Shown: positions 16,540-25,548 of the stretch, one piece after another
How the letters are laid out: each line of letters starts with the position of its first letter
Position numbering within the stretch: the stretch's first letter is position 1
From: CBDDCX01 sp965226925
GTDB taxonomy: Bacteria; Gemmatimonadota; Gemmatimonadetes; Longimicrobiales; Gaopeijiaceae
Direction of reading: 5' to 3'
DNA: 64,000 bases
Assembly (NCBI GenBank): GCA_965226925.1
Contig: CBDDEN010000003.1
Span: 1 to 64,000 of the forward strand
Made by a program: the position numbers and the translations under genes
The notes under the pieces: generated by a model
What the model saw: the letters and a program-made list of their open reading frames with translations, nothing else
Told to the model about the DNA's origin: nothing
The model's database searches: none

Positions 16540-17202
16540 ATGCCTCTACAGACGCACCCTCCATCATCAAAGGGCCAGACGCCGCGGGCCCAGCCCCCTG
16601 TGCCGTGGGTCGCGCTCGTGGTCGTGTGTGGATTGCTCGTCGCGGCAGTGTGGTTCGTCACGGAGAGTGTTCAGAGCCCGGAGCTCGAATGGTACACGGT
16701 GTCGGCCGTGGACCCCCAAGTGGCGGGGGACAGCCTGATCGGCCCACAGGTCTATACGGTGGACGGCAGGCGCAACGAGCTGACGTACTTCGATTTTTCC
16801 AGCGGTTCGGTCGTCGCCGGCGAGCCGACCGATCTCGGGTGGGACCTGGCGTTCCGCAGGTTCACGATCCTGGCAAACGGGGGCCCGGGTTTGAGCGGGC
16901 AAGGTGGCATCCTGGAACTCGGCGAGGTGCCTATGGACTCCATCACCCTGGTACCCACGGACGGATACGCGACCAACGAGGCCAACGCGGAGATGGCCAA
17001 TCCGGCCGTCGTGCGGTGGTACACGTACAGCTGGACGAGCCACATCCTGAAGCCCAAGACCAATGTCTACTCAGTGCGGACCGCGGACGGCCGCTACGCC
17101 GTGTTCGAGATTCTGAGCTACTACTGCCCAGGGGCGACGGCCGGCTGTGTCACCATCCGTTACCTGTATCAGGGGGCGGGCGGAACAAGCTTCGTACACT
17201 GA
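16540..17202 (+). CDS. HmuY-like family exported protein
   Basis: 220 residues. A single membrane segment at about 21-42 (VPWVALVVVCGLLVAAVWFV) anchors the protein in the inner membrane or acts as an uncleaved signal. The rest matches the HmuY family: TDLGWDLAFRRFTILANGG, then WTSHILKPKTNVYSVRTADG and YAVFEILSYYCPG...CVTIRYLYQG at the C-terminus. HmuY of Porphyromonas binds haem outside the cell. Haem ligands cannot be assigned here, and many relatives in other phyla are simply called HmuY-like. No haem transport gene lies nearby. Confidence 0.75.
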   Translation: MPLQTHPPSSKGQTPRAQPPVPWVALVVVCGLLVAAVWFVTESVQSPELEWYTVSAVDPQVAGDSLIGPQVYTVDGRRNELTYFDFSSGSVVAGEPTDLGWDLAFRRFTILANGGPGLSGQGGILELGEVPMDSITLVPTDGYATNEANAEMANPAVVRWYTYSWTSHILKPKTNVYSVRTADGRYAVFEILSYYCPGATAGCVTIRYLYQGAGGTSFVH

Positions 17203-17209
17203 GCGCCGG

Positions 17210-17374
17210 TCAGTCGCTGGTGGAAGTGGATCCTTCGAGCGTGAGCTCGGCCTGACAGGTATCCGCCGGATCGATGCAAATATTGTGCCGGTTGGAGAAC
17301 TGACGCGGCAGGAAGGCCCTGTCCGACCGGGCGGCGAGCTCTTCGGCCGGGGGATCCCACGGCCCATAGCTGAC
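17210..17374 (-). pseudogene. open frame without start, possible gene remnant
   Basis: Between two stops the minus strand reads 54 codons with high third-position GC and protein-like content (YGPWDPPAEELAARSDR, FSNRHNICIDPADTCQ). No ATG, GTG or TTG is available. It lies in the gap after the HmuY-like gene. It may be the end of a deleted gene; no family recognised. Confidence 0.22.
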
Positions 17375-17401
17375 CTATCGTAACCCCACTAGACTAGCTC
17401 C

Positions 17402-18373
17402 ATGAACACGGAATTGGATCTGGAAGCCGCCCAGCGAGCGGTTCACGGCTTCGTGACGAAGACGCCCCTGCTTTGGGACTCGGATCTGACGGAACTGGTG
17501 GGATCCGACGTCTACCTCAAGCTGGAGAGTCTCCAAGTGACGGGCTCGTTCAAGATCCGTGGAGCGGCCAATCGCATGATGGCACTCACGAAGGAGGAGC
17601 GGGCTCGAGGCGTCGTAACCTGTTCAAGTGGAAATCACGGGCGAGCCGTGGCGCACGTTGCGGGCGCAATGGGCGTTCCGGCCACGATCTGCGTCCCGGA
17701 TTGGGTGGATCCGGTCAAGCATCGAGCCATGGAGGCAGCCGGTGCCGAGGTGGTCCTGTCGGGTGATACCTACGACGAAGCCGACGCCCTGGCGTGGGAC
17801 CTCGAGCGTGAACGGGGACTCACGTTCGTACACCCCTTCGACGATCCATGGGTACTCGCAGGGCAGGGGACGGTGGGGTTGGAGATTCTCGAGGAGCTTC
17901 CCGACGTCTCGGAGGTGCTCGTGGCTCTCTCCGGGGGTGGGTTGGCGGGTGGGATCGCCTACGCCCTCAAACAGACCCGCCCGGATGTTCAGATCACGGC
18001 CGTGTCCGCGGACCGCGCGAGCGTGATGCTCTCGAGCCTCCGGGCCGGCCGCCCCATCGAGATGGAGGAAGAGTCGACACTGGCCAGCGCGCTATCCGGC
18101 GGGATCGGGCTCGACAATCGGTACACATACAACATCATCCGGCACTACGTCGACCGGCATGTGACGGTACCCGAGGCGGCCATCGCCCACGCCATGAGCT
18201 ACGCCGCCCGGGAGATGCACCTCGTCGTGGAGGGCGGCGGAGCCGTGACGCTGGCCGCCATACTCAACGGAGCGTGGACTCCCCATCGGGCGGAGGCTCC
18301 GGTGGCGGTCGTGATCAGCGGCGGCAACGTCTCGGCCGATCGGTTGCGCGAAGTGACGGAGCCCGCGGGCTGA
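17402..18373 (+). CDS. PLP-dependent serine/threonine dehydratase-like enzyme
   Basis: 323 residues, fold type II PLP enzyme. The Schiff-base lysine lies in VTGSFKIRGAANRM (about 50-52), the substrate loop is TCSSGNHGRAVAH, and the phosphate-binding glycine loop is ALSGGGLAGGIAYA (about 178-190). The length fits the catabolic class without a regulatory ACT domain. Close relatives include threonine dehydratase, 3-hydroxyaspartate ammonia-lyase and EutB of hydroxyectoine breakdown. No ectoine genes lie nearby, so the substrate is left open. The reaction would give an oxo acid and ammonia. Confidence 0.85.
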   Translation: MNTELDLEAAQRAVHGFVTKTPLLWDSDLTELVGSDVYLKLESLQVTGSFKIRGAANRMMALTKEERARGVVTCSSGNHGRAVAHVAGAMGVPATICVPDWVDPVKHRAMEAAGAEVVLSGDTYDEADALAWDLERERGLTFVHPFDDPWVLAGQGTVGLEILEELPDVSEVLVALSGGGLAGGIAYALKQTRPDVQITAVSADRASVMLSSLRAGRPIEMEEESTLASALSGGIGLDNRYTYNIIRHYVDRHVTVPEAAIAHAMSYAAREMHLVVEGGGAVTLAAILNGAWTPHRAEAPVAVVISGGNVSADRLREVTEPAG

Positions 18374-18394
18374 ACCCCACGACCTCCGCGGAGG

Positions 18395-20245
18395 CTACTT
18401 CGTGCGCACCAACCACACTTGAATGTCCGAGCCCAGAGTGCCTCCACCCGCGCCCTCGACCTTGAGGGAGAACTGGGGGGCCGTCGACCCACCTATCAGG
18501 AAGTACGCGATGGACGGATCTCGCACCCTCACGTCTTCCGAGAAGGTGCCGTAGGACTTACGAGCAGGCTCGAGCCAGGCTTGGGTATTGAGGCGCGAAT
18601 CCACGCTGAAGTAGTTCCAACTCGACACCACGTGTCGCGGATCGGACTGGCCGGGGCGATCGTCCATGTAGAACGCGGCCGCCCACTGGGCGAGAAGATC
18701 CTCCAAGGTGCCAAAGGGGCCCAGCACATCTCTGAGGTTGTCGAATCCCGCGACGTTGTTGCTGATGATAGCCTGATGTAGCAGGGGCTCGCCTCCGAAG
18801 TCGTCCCCGAATTGGTCGGCCGCCCACCGCAGAAATGACCACGTGACACCATACCACAACGGACGACTCCCACACGGATCGTCCTCACCCTCGTCGGTCC
18901 ACGTGCATTCCTCGGGCGCTCCAGCGACTCGCGGGGTGAACTCCTCGACCTCTCCTCCGGGCCAACCGAAGTAGTAGACGAGGTCGATCCACGGATTCCA
19001 GTACCAGGGATAGGATTGCGTCTCATCCAGATCGAAGGCGACGTCCACCGAGAGATTCTGTCCGATGCCGTTGGCGAGGATGGCGTGACCCACGATTTCC
19101 TCCGCGAGCGTCGCCTGACCCTCCGCCATGAACGTGGCCATGAACTCGCCGGTCTGCCCGAAACGGTGGCTGAATTGAATGATGTGAGCGAACTCGTGGG
19201 TGATGACCACCGGGAGGAAGTCGAACAGACCGTCGGCAACCATCACCTGTCCGAGCATCCCCTCCGGATCTGGAGCCACCGCGTAGAAGAACTCCCCCTC
19301 GTTACTCGTGTGGACGTTCTCTTCGCCTCTGGTGAACAAATCACAGGGGTTTACGAAGCCGATGACGGCGGGCCCGTCCCCGTTGTCCATGTTGATCTGC
19401 TTCGTGACGACAATGCCGATTCGCCCGTTCCCGTCCTTGTCGTTGGGGACGCCGAAGGAGGCGGTTTCCGTGGAGTAGATGAAGTCGTCGAACAGGTCGG
19501 CCATCTCCTGCGACTCCTCGTCGCTGAAGCCCCCGGCCGGGTTCCCGACGTCGACGAACCACATCGACTTGTCGTTCTTGACCCTGAGCTCGGCCGTGAC
19601 CGTTGCGCTCGCGGGTGCCTCGCAGTCTCGGGAATTGCCCTTCCGCACCCTGAAGTCCAACCGGTCGCCGATCTCCTCGTTTCCGGTGACGATGCCGGGC
19701 GGAGCCGCCGGAGTCCCTTGGGCTCGCGAGAGTAGCGCCTGCCTCGTGCCGGCTTCGAGTACCGGTTCCATCATGCGGGAAAGCCTCGCCCTGTGGGCCG
19801 TCCGGTGATTCTGCAGAAGCTGGAAACCGGGATTCGCCTGAAGGGCGGGGGATATCGGCGACAATCCGCCTGTCCGTGCCTGGATGGAAGGGGCTGCCCG
19901 TGCCGGGGCGGCTTGCTGAGCCGCGGTAGTGACCAGCTGGCCGCTGACCGTGATGTTGCGGATCGCAACGCCCCCTTCGCCGACCGACTGGACCCCGAGG
20001 AGGTACTCGGTCACCGACCCGGATGAGGCGAAGTTGAAGCAGTAGGTCGACTGGTTCTGGACGATGATCTGCTCACCGACCGCCAGGCTGAGTGCACCAC
20101 CCGGAGGACAAAGAGCTTGTGCCGGCGGTGGCGGTGGTGGTGGCGGCGGCGGAGCGGTCGGCGTACCGCCCCCTCCGTCCCCTCCGCCACATGCGGCGAG
20201 AAGGAACAGGGAGACCAGCGAGAGAGGGAGATGGGATCTGCGCAT
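18395..20245 (-). CDS. secreted HExxH metalloprotease lipoprotein (M30-like)
   Basis: 616 residues from ATG 20245, backed by GGAGG (20259-20255) nine bases away. The lipoprotein signal ends LFLLAAC (lipid Cys19), followed by a glycine and proline-rich linker with ten consecutive prolines. The zinc motif is VVITHEFAHIIQFSHRF, and the distal part has FLRWAADQFGDDFGG and a C-terminal beta domain. The architecture fits the hyicolysin-like M30 group of exported proteases. The third zinc ligand is not obvious. It is convergent with the dehydratase gene and separated from the sirtuin gene by 282 bases. Confidence 0.75.
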   Translation of the reverse strand: MRRSHLPLSLVSLFLLAACGGGDGGGGTPTAPPPPPPPPPPAQALCPPGGALSLAVGEQIIVQNQSTYCFNFASSGSVTEYLLGVQSVGEGGVAIRNITVSGQLVTTAAQQAAPARAAPSIQARTGGLSPISPALQANPGFQLLQNHRTAHRARLSRMMEPVLEAGTRQALLSRAQGTPAAPPGIVTGNEEIGDRLDFRVRKGNSRDCEAPASATVTAELRVKNDKSMWFVDVGNPAGGFSDEESQEMADLFDDFIYSTETASFGVPNDKDGNGRIGIVVTKQINMDNGDGPAVIGFVNPCDLFTRGEENVHTSNEGEFFYAVAPDPEGMLGQVMVADGLFDFLPVVITHEFAHIIQFSHRFGQTGEFMATFMAEGQATLAEEIVGHAILANGIGQNLSVDVAFDLDETQSYPWYWNPWIDLVYYFGWPGGEVEEFTPRVAGAPEECTWTDEGEDDPCGSRPLWYGVTWSFLRWAADQFGDDFGGEPLLHQAIISNNVAGFDNLRDVLGPFGTLEDLLAQWAAAFYMDDRPGQSDPRHVVSSWNYFSVDSRLNTQAWLEPARKSYGTFSEDVRVRDPSIAYFLIGGSTAPQFSLKVEGAGGGTLGSDIQVWLVRTK

Positions 20246-20527
20246 GCCTATGAGCCTCCGGAGGTTTCCGAGTGCCATCCCAGGAGCCAAAGGCTCGGCC
20301 TACGGCACGTGTTCAAAGTGTACACTGGACGTCCGAGAACGGGCAATCGGGTACAAGAAATAAAAAGACCCACATCGATCGTTCCGGTTCCCGAGCGACT
20401 CGCTTCATACGTACGTCGACAACCGTCGCTCGTGTCAGCCAGGACGGTCCGTGCCGCCTCGAAGGGTTGCCGGGCTCGGCAAGAAACGCGCGTGCCCGCC
20501 CCCGTCAGAGTGTCAGGAGCCTGGGCA
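20246..20527. promoter_or_regulatory. upstream region of the metalloprotease gene
   Basis: This gap must contain the metalloprotease promoter on the minus strand. The palindrome CCTCCGGAGG (20255-20264) includes the ribosome-binding site and could hide it in a hairpin. A second perfect palindrome, AGTGTACACT, is at 20317-20326. No gene is seen. Confidence 0.35.
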
Positions 20528-21268
20528 CTAGGCGGCAGGGAGGAGGAAGCTCGTACGGGCCACGCCGGACAGCGGGGTTGGCTCTGGATTCACCTCCACG
20601 ATCACGCCCCCCGCCTGACGGGTCACGAGAGGAAGAGAGGCGGCCGGGTGGACAACGGCGCTCGTCCCCACTACGAGGCAGACGTCCGCGCCCTCGGCCG
20701 CCCCGATCGCTGCGCTCAGCGTCGCCTCGTCGAGAGACTCTCCGAACCAGACGACATCCGGCCTGAGAAGGTGCCCGCAGTCCGGGCAACGAGGTAAGGA
20801 CGCCTCGCTGGCCGTGTCTACCGGACCTCGATGTCCGGCACCGTACCTACAAGCCACGCACCGCACGCGGTAGAGTGAACCGTGTAGCTCAACCGGGAGT
20901 GCCGGCCCGGAGGTCGGGTCGGTCCGGTCCGCCGCGGACTCCCGCGGTTGGGCGCCTTGGGTCGAGGCCGTTTCGGGCACGACCGCCTGATGTAAGGCGA
21001 GCTCGTGCAGGCCGTCGACGTTCTGAGTTACGATGCGCGACCCGGGATCCCGAAGCGTCAGGCGGGCCAGGGCTTCGTGTGCCGCGTTCGGGCGGCAGGC
21101 AGCCACCCGCTGACGTCGCCACGCATACCATTCCCAGACGAGGCGCGGATCCGTCCGAAACGCCTCGGCGGTTGCGAGTCGTTCGGGTCGATGGTTCTTC
21201 CAGAGGCCGTCGGGGCCCCTGAACGTGGGAACGCCGGACTCGGCGCTGACTCCGGCGCCCGTGAGCAC
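20528..21268 (-). CDS. sirtuin-type NAD-dependent protein deacylase
   Basis: 246 residues. Sirtuin landmarks in order are LTGAGVSAESGVPTFRGPDG (NAD loop), TQNVDGLHELA, catalytic HG in VELHGSLYRVRC, two Cys pairs (CVAC and CPDC) for the structural zinc, and VVGTSAVVHPAASLPL. The start is odd: GTG 21268 is already inside the first beta strand, and the in-frame stop about 60 bases upstream leaves only a CTG (21295) as an earlier start. The reading CTG..QSAERTLVLTGAG gives the usual helix before the strand, so CTG may be the real start. Class III-type deacylase; substrate unknown. Confidence 0.85.
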   Translation of the reverse strand: MLTGAGVSAESGVPTFRGPDGLWKNHRPERLATAEAFRTDPRLVWEWYAWRRQRVAACRPNAAHEALARLTLRDPGSRIVTQNVDGLHELALHQAVVPETASTQGAQPRESAADRTDPTSGPALPVELHGSLYRVRCVACRYGAGHRGPVDTASEASLPRCPDCGHLLRPDVVWFGESLDEATLSAAIGAAEGADVCLVVGTSAVVHPAASLPLVTRQAGGVIVEVNPEPTPLSGVARTSFLLPAA

Positions 21269-21373
21269 GAGGGTTCTCTCGGCCGACTGAAGCAGGGCCC
21301 GGATTTCCTTGAACGCCGGCTCGGCTCTCCGGTGCGGATCCGAGGGCTCGCGAGCTCATTGAGCGTGTGTCCT

Positions 21374-21742
21374 TCAACCGCGACCGACGGCCCAGGCCAA
21401 GCACCCCCACCCGAGAATCATGGCTACCCCTCCGAGCGGAGTGACCGCGCCGAGCCAGCGTTGTCCGGTGAGCACCAGCACGTAGAGGCTGCCCGAGAAG
21501 ACCACGATACCCACGACGAAGAGCCACCCCGCAGCCGTCGACGCTCCCGACGGCCAGCGAGAGACGGCCCAGGCGGAGGCAAACAGAGCCAGGGCGTGGT
21601 ACATCTGGTAACGGACGCCGGTCTCGAAGATGGCCAGATCGGCCGGACTCAAGCGGCCCCGTAGGGCATGAGCGCCGAAAGCACCGAATACCACGGCCAC
21701 CATGGCCAGGAGTGATCCGATGAGTGCGAATGTGCGTTCCAT
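21374..21742 (-). CDS. DUF423 family small membrane protein (YgdD-like)
   Basis: 122 residues from ATG 21742, preceded by GAGGAA; ATG 21757 is an alternative without a ribosome-binding site. Four membrane helices are visible, starting with FALIGSLLAMVAVVFGAFGAHALRG. GAFGAHALR is the DUF423 signature, and YQMYHALALFASAW is the second conserved block. Inner-membrane protein of unknown function. It lies divergently next to the MFS transporter gene. Confidence 0.85.
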   Translation of the reverse strand: MERTFALIGSLLAMVAVVFGAFGAHALRGRLSPADLAIFETGVRYQMYHALALFASAWAVSRWPSGASTAAGWLFVVGIVVFSGSLYVLVLTGQRWLGAVTPLGGVAMILGWGCLAWAVGRG

Positions 21743-21920
21743 GAGTTCCTCGGCCATGAGAGTCGAGGGCGCGAGGTCGGGAGCACCGCCCGCCGCACCC
21801 ACCCGGATGCATTCGCAGGATAGGGTGGCGCGGGGCACTCAGCCAGGATCCTACGGCCCGCTCGTGCGGGTCCTTCGAGGCCTGGTAGCGCACATCAACG
21901 TCGACCCGTAAGCTCCCCGC

Positions 21921-23135
21921 ATGCGCGTCACGACCGTCGAGGAATCTCGCCGAATCCGCAGATTCGGTGGTGGGGCCGGAGGCGTGGCTTTGGCGGTCGG
22001 CGTCGCCCACGCGCTGAACGACGCGTACGCCTCGTTCCTGCACCCGTTGCTCCCCAGAATCATGGAGAACCTCGGGCTCTCGATCACCATGGCCGCTTCG
22101 CTCGTCATGGCCTTGTCCCTGGCCGCTTCCGTCCTGCAACCCCTCGTCGGCTACTGGGCCGACCGTTACGGACGCAAGGCCCTAGTCATCGCCGGCCCAC
22201 TTCTCTCGGGGGTCTTCCTGTCCCTCATCGGGTTCGCCCCCACTTTCGGCATGCTGCTGGTGCTGCTCGTCATCGGGGGCATGGGGAGCGCGGTCTTCCA
22301 TCCTCCTGCGGCCGCCATGTCGACCCGGGTCTCGGAGGGGAAGGGGAGTGGCCTGCGGTTGTCTCTGTTCTCTTTCGGGGGCACCATGGGGTACGCTCTT
22401 GGGCCCTTGACGGCCGTAGCGCTCGTCTCGATCGCGGGCATGAGGGGCCTGTGGATGGCGATGTTGCCCGTACTCGTGGCGTCGGCGGTTCTCCTTCGCG
22501 TCCTCCCACCCGACCGTCCGCATCCATCGGCGGCGCCTCCTCCGTCACCCGGCGAGGTATTGCGAAGCCTCAAGGGGCCCCTCGGGGTCATCTTCGGCAT
22601 CTCCGCCCTTGCAGCCTTCGTGCAGCGTGTCTTCCTGACCATGTCGCCCATCATCGCGGCCGATGCCGGCGTCTCGGAGGCCATGGGGGCGGTCACGCTG
22701 AGCATCTACCTGGGGTCCCAGGGGGCAGGGACGATCACCGGTGGCATGCTCAGCGATCGGGTCGATCGCGTGCATCTCCTTGCCTCGATCACCGCCCTGG
22801 CCGTGCCGGTTCACATGGTGGCCATCTGGCTGCCGGCGGCATCTCCTTTGGCCCTCCTCTTTGCGGGGGCCTCGGGATTCCTCAATATGGCCCTCCTGCC
22901 GCCGATTGTCGTGATGGCTCAGGAGATCGTCCCCGAGAGCACGGCGGTAGGCTCGGGGATCGTGATGGGCCTGGCGTGGGCCACCGGTTCGGTCGCCGTT
23001 CTCGGGACAGGGATCCTCGGCGATTTGATGGACGCCCGTGCTGCGGCACTGATTTCGATCCCGGTGTTGTTCGTTGGTACCCTGTTGGCGTTCCATCCAG
23101 CCCTCCGGAATCACCGGTGGGCCCACAGCGCTTAG
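21921..23135 (+). CDS. MFS transporter, fosmidomycin-resistance (Fsr) type
   Basis: 404 residues with twelve membrane helices. The first helix region AVGVAHALNDAYASFLHPLL and the loop GYWADRYGRKALVIAGPLLS (MFS signature between helices 2 and 3) are typical of Fsr-like exporters. Helix 4-5 carries MGSAVFHPPAAAMSTR, also characteristic. Substrate cannot be inferred; fosmidomycin export is known only for E. coli Fsr. A Crp/Fnr-type regulator gene starts 11 bases after its stop and is probably cotranscribed. Confidence 0.85.
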   Translation: MRVTTVEESRRIRRFGGGAGGVALAVGVAHALNDAYASFLHPLLPRIMENLGLSITMAASLVMALSLAASVLQPLVGYWADRYGRKALVIAGPLLSGVFLSLIGFAPTFGMLLVLLVIGGMGSAVFHPPAAAMSTRVSEGKGSGLRLSLFSFGGTMGYALGPLTAVALVSIAGMRGLWMAMLPVLVASAVLLRVLPPDRPHPSAAPPPSPGEVLRSLKGPLGVIFGISALAAFVQRVFLTMSPIIAADAGVSEAMGAVTLSIYLGSQGAGTITGGMLSDRVDRVHLLASITALAVPVHMVAIWLPAASPLALLFAGASGFLNMALLPPIVVMAQEIVPESTAVGSGIVMGLAWATGSVAVLGTGILGDLMDARAAALISIPVLFVGTLLAFHPALRNHRWAHSA

Positions 23136-23145
23136 AAAGACAAGC

Positions 23146-23835
23146 ATGCCACTAAAGGTGATCCCGCGGCGAGATCGAAAGCTGAACAGGTTGATCAAGG
23201 CGGCCATACCTCGGGTCTACCGGAAGGGACAGGCCATCTTCTCTCGCGACGAGCAGGCGGATGAGGTCTTTCTCGTTCAGGAAGGTCACGTACGACTCAC
23301 CCTTCCACGCACGGGAGAAGAGACCGAGCGCACCGTCGCTGTGGTCGGCCCGTGGGAGATGTTCGGCGAGGAGGCGGTCACGACCGATGTGCCGCGCCGC
23401 TATGCCGCCGTTGCGGGCTCACCGTGCGTCGTTCTGGCCCTGAGTGGCGTGGGCGTGTTCAGGGCCCTCAGGGGGTCTCCCAAGACCCTCGGGACCATCC
23501 TGTCGACCTACGACCGTGACCTGAGGGAAGCACGCCGGATCGCTGGTTCGTCCGGATCCTCGTCCAGAGCGCGGATCGCCGACGTCCTGCTGGACCTGGC
23601 ATACCGGCTGGGGGACGACGACGGACGACGGATCCGTTTGGAGCACTGGTTCACGCATCAGGAGTTGGCCGACCTCGCTGGAGCGCACCGATCGACGGTC
23701 ACGACCGCCATCAACGATTGGATCTACGACGGCGTGCTACGGCAACGGCCCCGGTCGTTGATCGTTGCCAAGCCGGGTACCTTGCGTAGCGCCGGCTCCG
23801 AGGCGTCACGACGGCGGCCGCGAAAGCGACGGTAG
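23146..23835 (+). CDS. Crp/Fnr-family transcription regulator
   Basis: 229 residues from ATG 23146, eleven bases behind the MFS stop. A cyclic-nucleotide-binding-like beta roll spans about residues 15-125 (YRKGQAIFSRDEQADEVFLV, GPWEMFGEEAVT). The C-terminal winged helix has FTHQELADLAGAHRSTVTTA as its recognition motif. No N-terminal cysteine cluster is present, so it is not an FNR-type iron-sulfur sensor. The effector-binding arginine of classical Crp is not obvious. It ends with a basic tail. It may control the adjacent transporter. Confidence 0.85.
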   Translation: MPLKVIPRRDRKLNRLIKAAIPRVYRKGQAIFSRDEQADEVFLVQEGHVRLTLPRTGEETERTVAVVGPWEMFGEEAVTTDVPRRYAAVAGSPCVVLALSGVGVFRALRGSPKTLGTILSTYDRDLREARRIAGSSGSSSRARIADVLLDLAYRLGDDDGRRIRLEHWFTHQELADLAGAHRSTVTTAINDWIYDGVLRQRPRSLIVAKPGTLRSAGSEASRRRPRKRR

Positions 23836-23944
23836 AAGGTCAAACTGACCCACTACCCGAGCGGTCGACCCGTTGACCACCATTTCGGCCAACGGTAGGT
23901 TTTTCAGTCCTTTAGCGGAATTCCCAACAGGTCGGGTCAACCAG

Positions 23945-24649
23945 ATGTCGAAGCGCCACCACCCCGCGTCCCGGCGTCAGCCGCACACGCCCGAGCAGCA
24001 AGACGACGCCTTCGTCGCCGGCGTCATGGACCTGTCTCGCTGGGCGACCATAAACCGTCAGTTTCTGGTGCTCAGCGGGGTCGTGTTGGCCCTGCTCATC
24101 TCAGGTGCCGTGTACTACGTCAACTTCCAGCGCTCCGTGGCCACTCAGGCCATGAACCAGTTGGAGTCGATCCACCAGTCGATATCGATCTCGGCCTATG
24201 AGGACGCCAAGGCCCAACTGGGCACGTTCCTCGAGCGCTTCGCGGGGACGAATGAAGCGCGCGAGGCGGTGGTCTTACTGGGGCGGCTCCATCTGGAAGC
24301 CGGTGACGCCGCGGTGGCGATCAGTGTGCTCGAGCGCGGAAACCTGTCCTTGAGAGACGCCCTCGGAGTCCAGGGTAACTCACTCTTGGCTCGGGCGTAC
24401 GAGGACCGCGGACGCTGGTCGGACGCAGAGGCTTTGTATCTTCGCATCGCCGACGCGGCCAATCTGGATTTTCAGATTCGTGACGCACTCGCCAGCGCGG
24501 CGCGTGCCCGCCATCGCCAGCAGAACATGCTGGGCGCCGCGGAACTCTACGAGCGAATCCTGGCCACCTTCGAGCCCGACGACCCGGCGCGCGGGATCTA
24601 TGAACTCCGGCTTGCCGAGATGCGCGGGGTCGCTGAGGGGTTGGGCTAA
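23945..24649 (+). CDS. membrane-anchored TPR protein (YfgM-like)
   Basis: 234 residues from ATG 23945. One membrane helix at about 37-57 (FLVLSGVVLALLISGAVYYV) is followed by a periplasmic helical repeat domain (YEDAKAQLGTFLERFAG, ALLARAYEDRGRWSDAEALY). The layout is that of YfgM/TPR_21 proteins that assist the Sec translocon and envelope chaperones. An upstream inverted repeat GGTCA-aac-TGACC (23838-23850) might be a regulatory site. Assignment of function is by architecture only. Confidence 0.75.
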   Translation: MSKRHHPASRRQPHTPEQQDDAFVAGVMDLSRWATINRQFLVLSGVVLALLISGAVYYVNFQRSVATQAMNQLESIHQSISISAYEDAKAQLGTFLERFAGTNEAREAVVLLGRLHLEAGDAAVAISVLERGNLSLRDALGVQGNSLLARAYEDRGRWSDAEALYLRIADAANLDFQIRDALASAARARHRQQNMLGAAELYERILATFEPDDPARGIYELRLAEMRGVAEGLG

Positions 24650-24714
24650 GGCCTCCACGGCGTTCGACGAGGGCCGAATCAGCCTTGATTGTCGGGAATC
24701 CGCCCGTTAGCTGA

Positions 24715-24731
24715 CAGCTTGAAGCAAGCTG
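24715..24731. terminator. short perfect hairpin
   Basis: CAGCTTG-AAG-CAAGCTG forms a 7-bp stem with a 3-base loop between the TPR gene and the VOC gene. No T-run follows, so it is either an attenuator-like structure in the VOC leader or a weak terminator of the TPR gene. Confidence 0.35.
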
Positions 24732-24750
24732 CAGTACCAGGACGGGAACT

Positions 24751-25548
24751 ATGAGTGACCTCTCTGTTCCGCGAGTCGGAGGAATCCTCAGCGCCGACAT
24801 CGCGGTACCCGAACACGAACATGAAGTGCGGTTCTACTCACGTGTCCTTAGTACCGGTGAGAATCCGCTTTGGCGCGAGGACCTGATGAACAACCGCGGC
24901 ACGCCAATCATCGGCTTGGGCGCGCGCAGCGCGGAGTATGCTCACCTTCCGCTCCAGTGGATGCCGCACATTCAGGTCGCCGATGTCGCGGCCAGTTTGG
25001 AGCGTGCACTCGATCTACGCGGGAGTGAGCTCATACATGCCAAGAGCGACGATGGAAAGAGCCAGTGGGCGGTACTGCTCGATCCCAATGGGGCGGCGTT
25101 CGGGATCATCCCAGTAATCTCTGCGGAAGCGATCCCCCAAACTGAGGGCGACGCATCGCGCGAAGCCGTGGCGAGTGTGGGTTGCATCTCCTGGGTCGAC
25201 CTGACGGTCTCCGACGCCTCGGCAACCCGTGATTTCTATCGACAAGTCGTTGGCTGGTCGGTGCAGGACGTCGAAATGGAGGACGCAAGCGGGCGCTACG
25301 CCGACTACAACATGTTCGGCGATGATGGGAGTCCGGCTGCGGGAGTCTGTCATGCGCGTGGCGCGAACCTGGGTCTGCCGCATGTTTGGATGATCTACCT
25401 TCCCGTTGGCGACGTCGCCGAGAGTCTCCGTCGCGTCCGGGAGGGAGGGGGAAAGATCATCAAGGTGACACGGGGGACCGATGGGGAGTATACATGTGCG
25501 GTGGTTCAGGATCCGGTCGGGGCGTGCCTGGCGTTGGTGCCGGGATAG
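24751..25548 (+). CDS. two-domain VOC (glyoxalase/bleomycin-resistance fold) protein
   Basis: 265 residues with two VOC modules, about 10-125 and 138-262. The first has VRFYSRVLSTGENPLW and ends FGIIPV; the second has ISWVDLTVSDASATRDFY and ends CLALVPG. Double-module VOC proteins of this size act as small-molecule binding or glyoxalase-like enzymes. Metal ligands are not clear. Codon usage resembles neighbours. It is the last normal gene before the transposon-rich stretch. Confidence 0.8.
   Translation: MSDLSVPRVGGILSADIAVPEHEHEVRFYSRVLSTGENPLWREDLMNNRGTPIIGLGARSAEYAHLPLQWMPHIQVADVAASLERALDLRGSELIHAKSDDGKSQWAVLLDPNGAAFGIIPVISAEAIPQTEGDASREAVASVGCISWVDLTVSDASATRDFYRQVVGWSVQDVEMEDASGRYADYNMFGDDGSPAAGVCHARGANLGLPHVWMIYLPVGDVAESLRRVREGGGKIIKVTRGTDGEYTCAVVQDPVGACLALVPG

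Noticed and set aside
20117..20160. GGCGGTGGC-rich run as a simple-sequence repeat with phase-variation potential
   Set aside because: It encodes the proline linker of the metalloprotease lipoprotein; units are trinucleotides in frame, so length changes would not switch the gene off.
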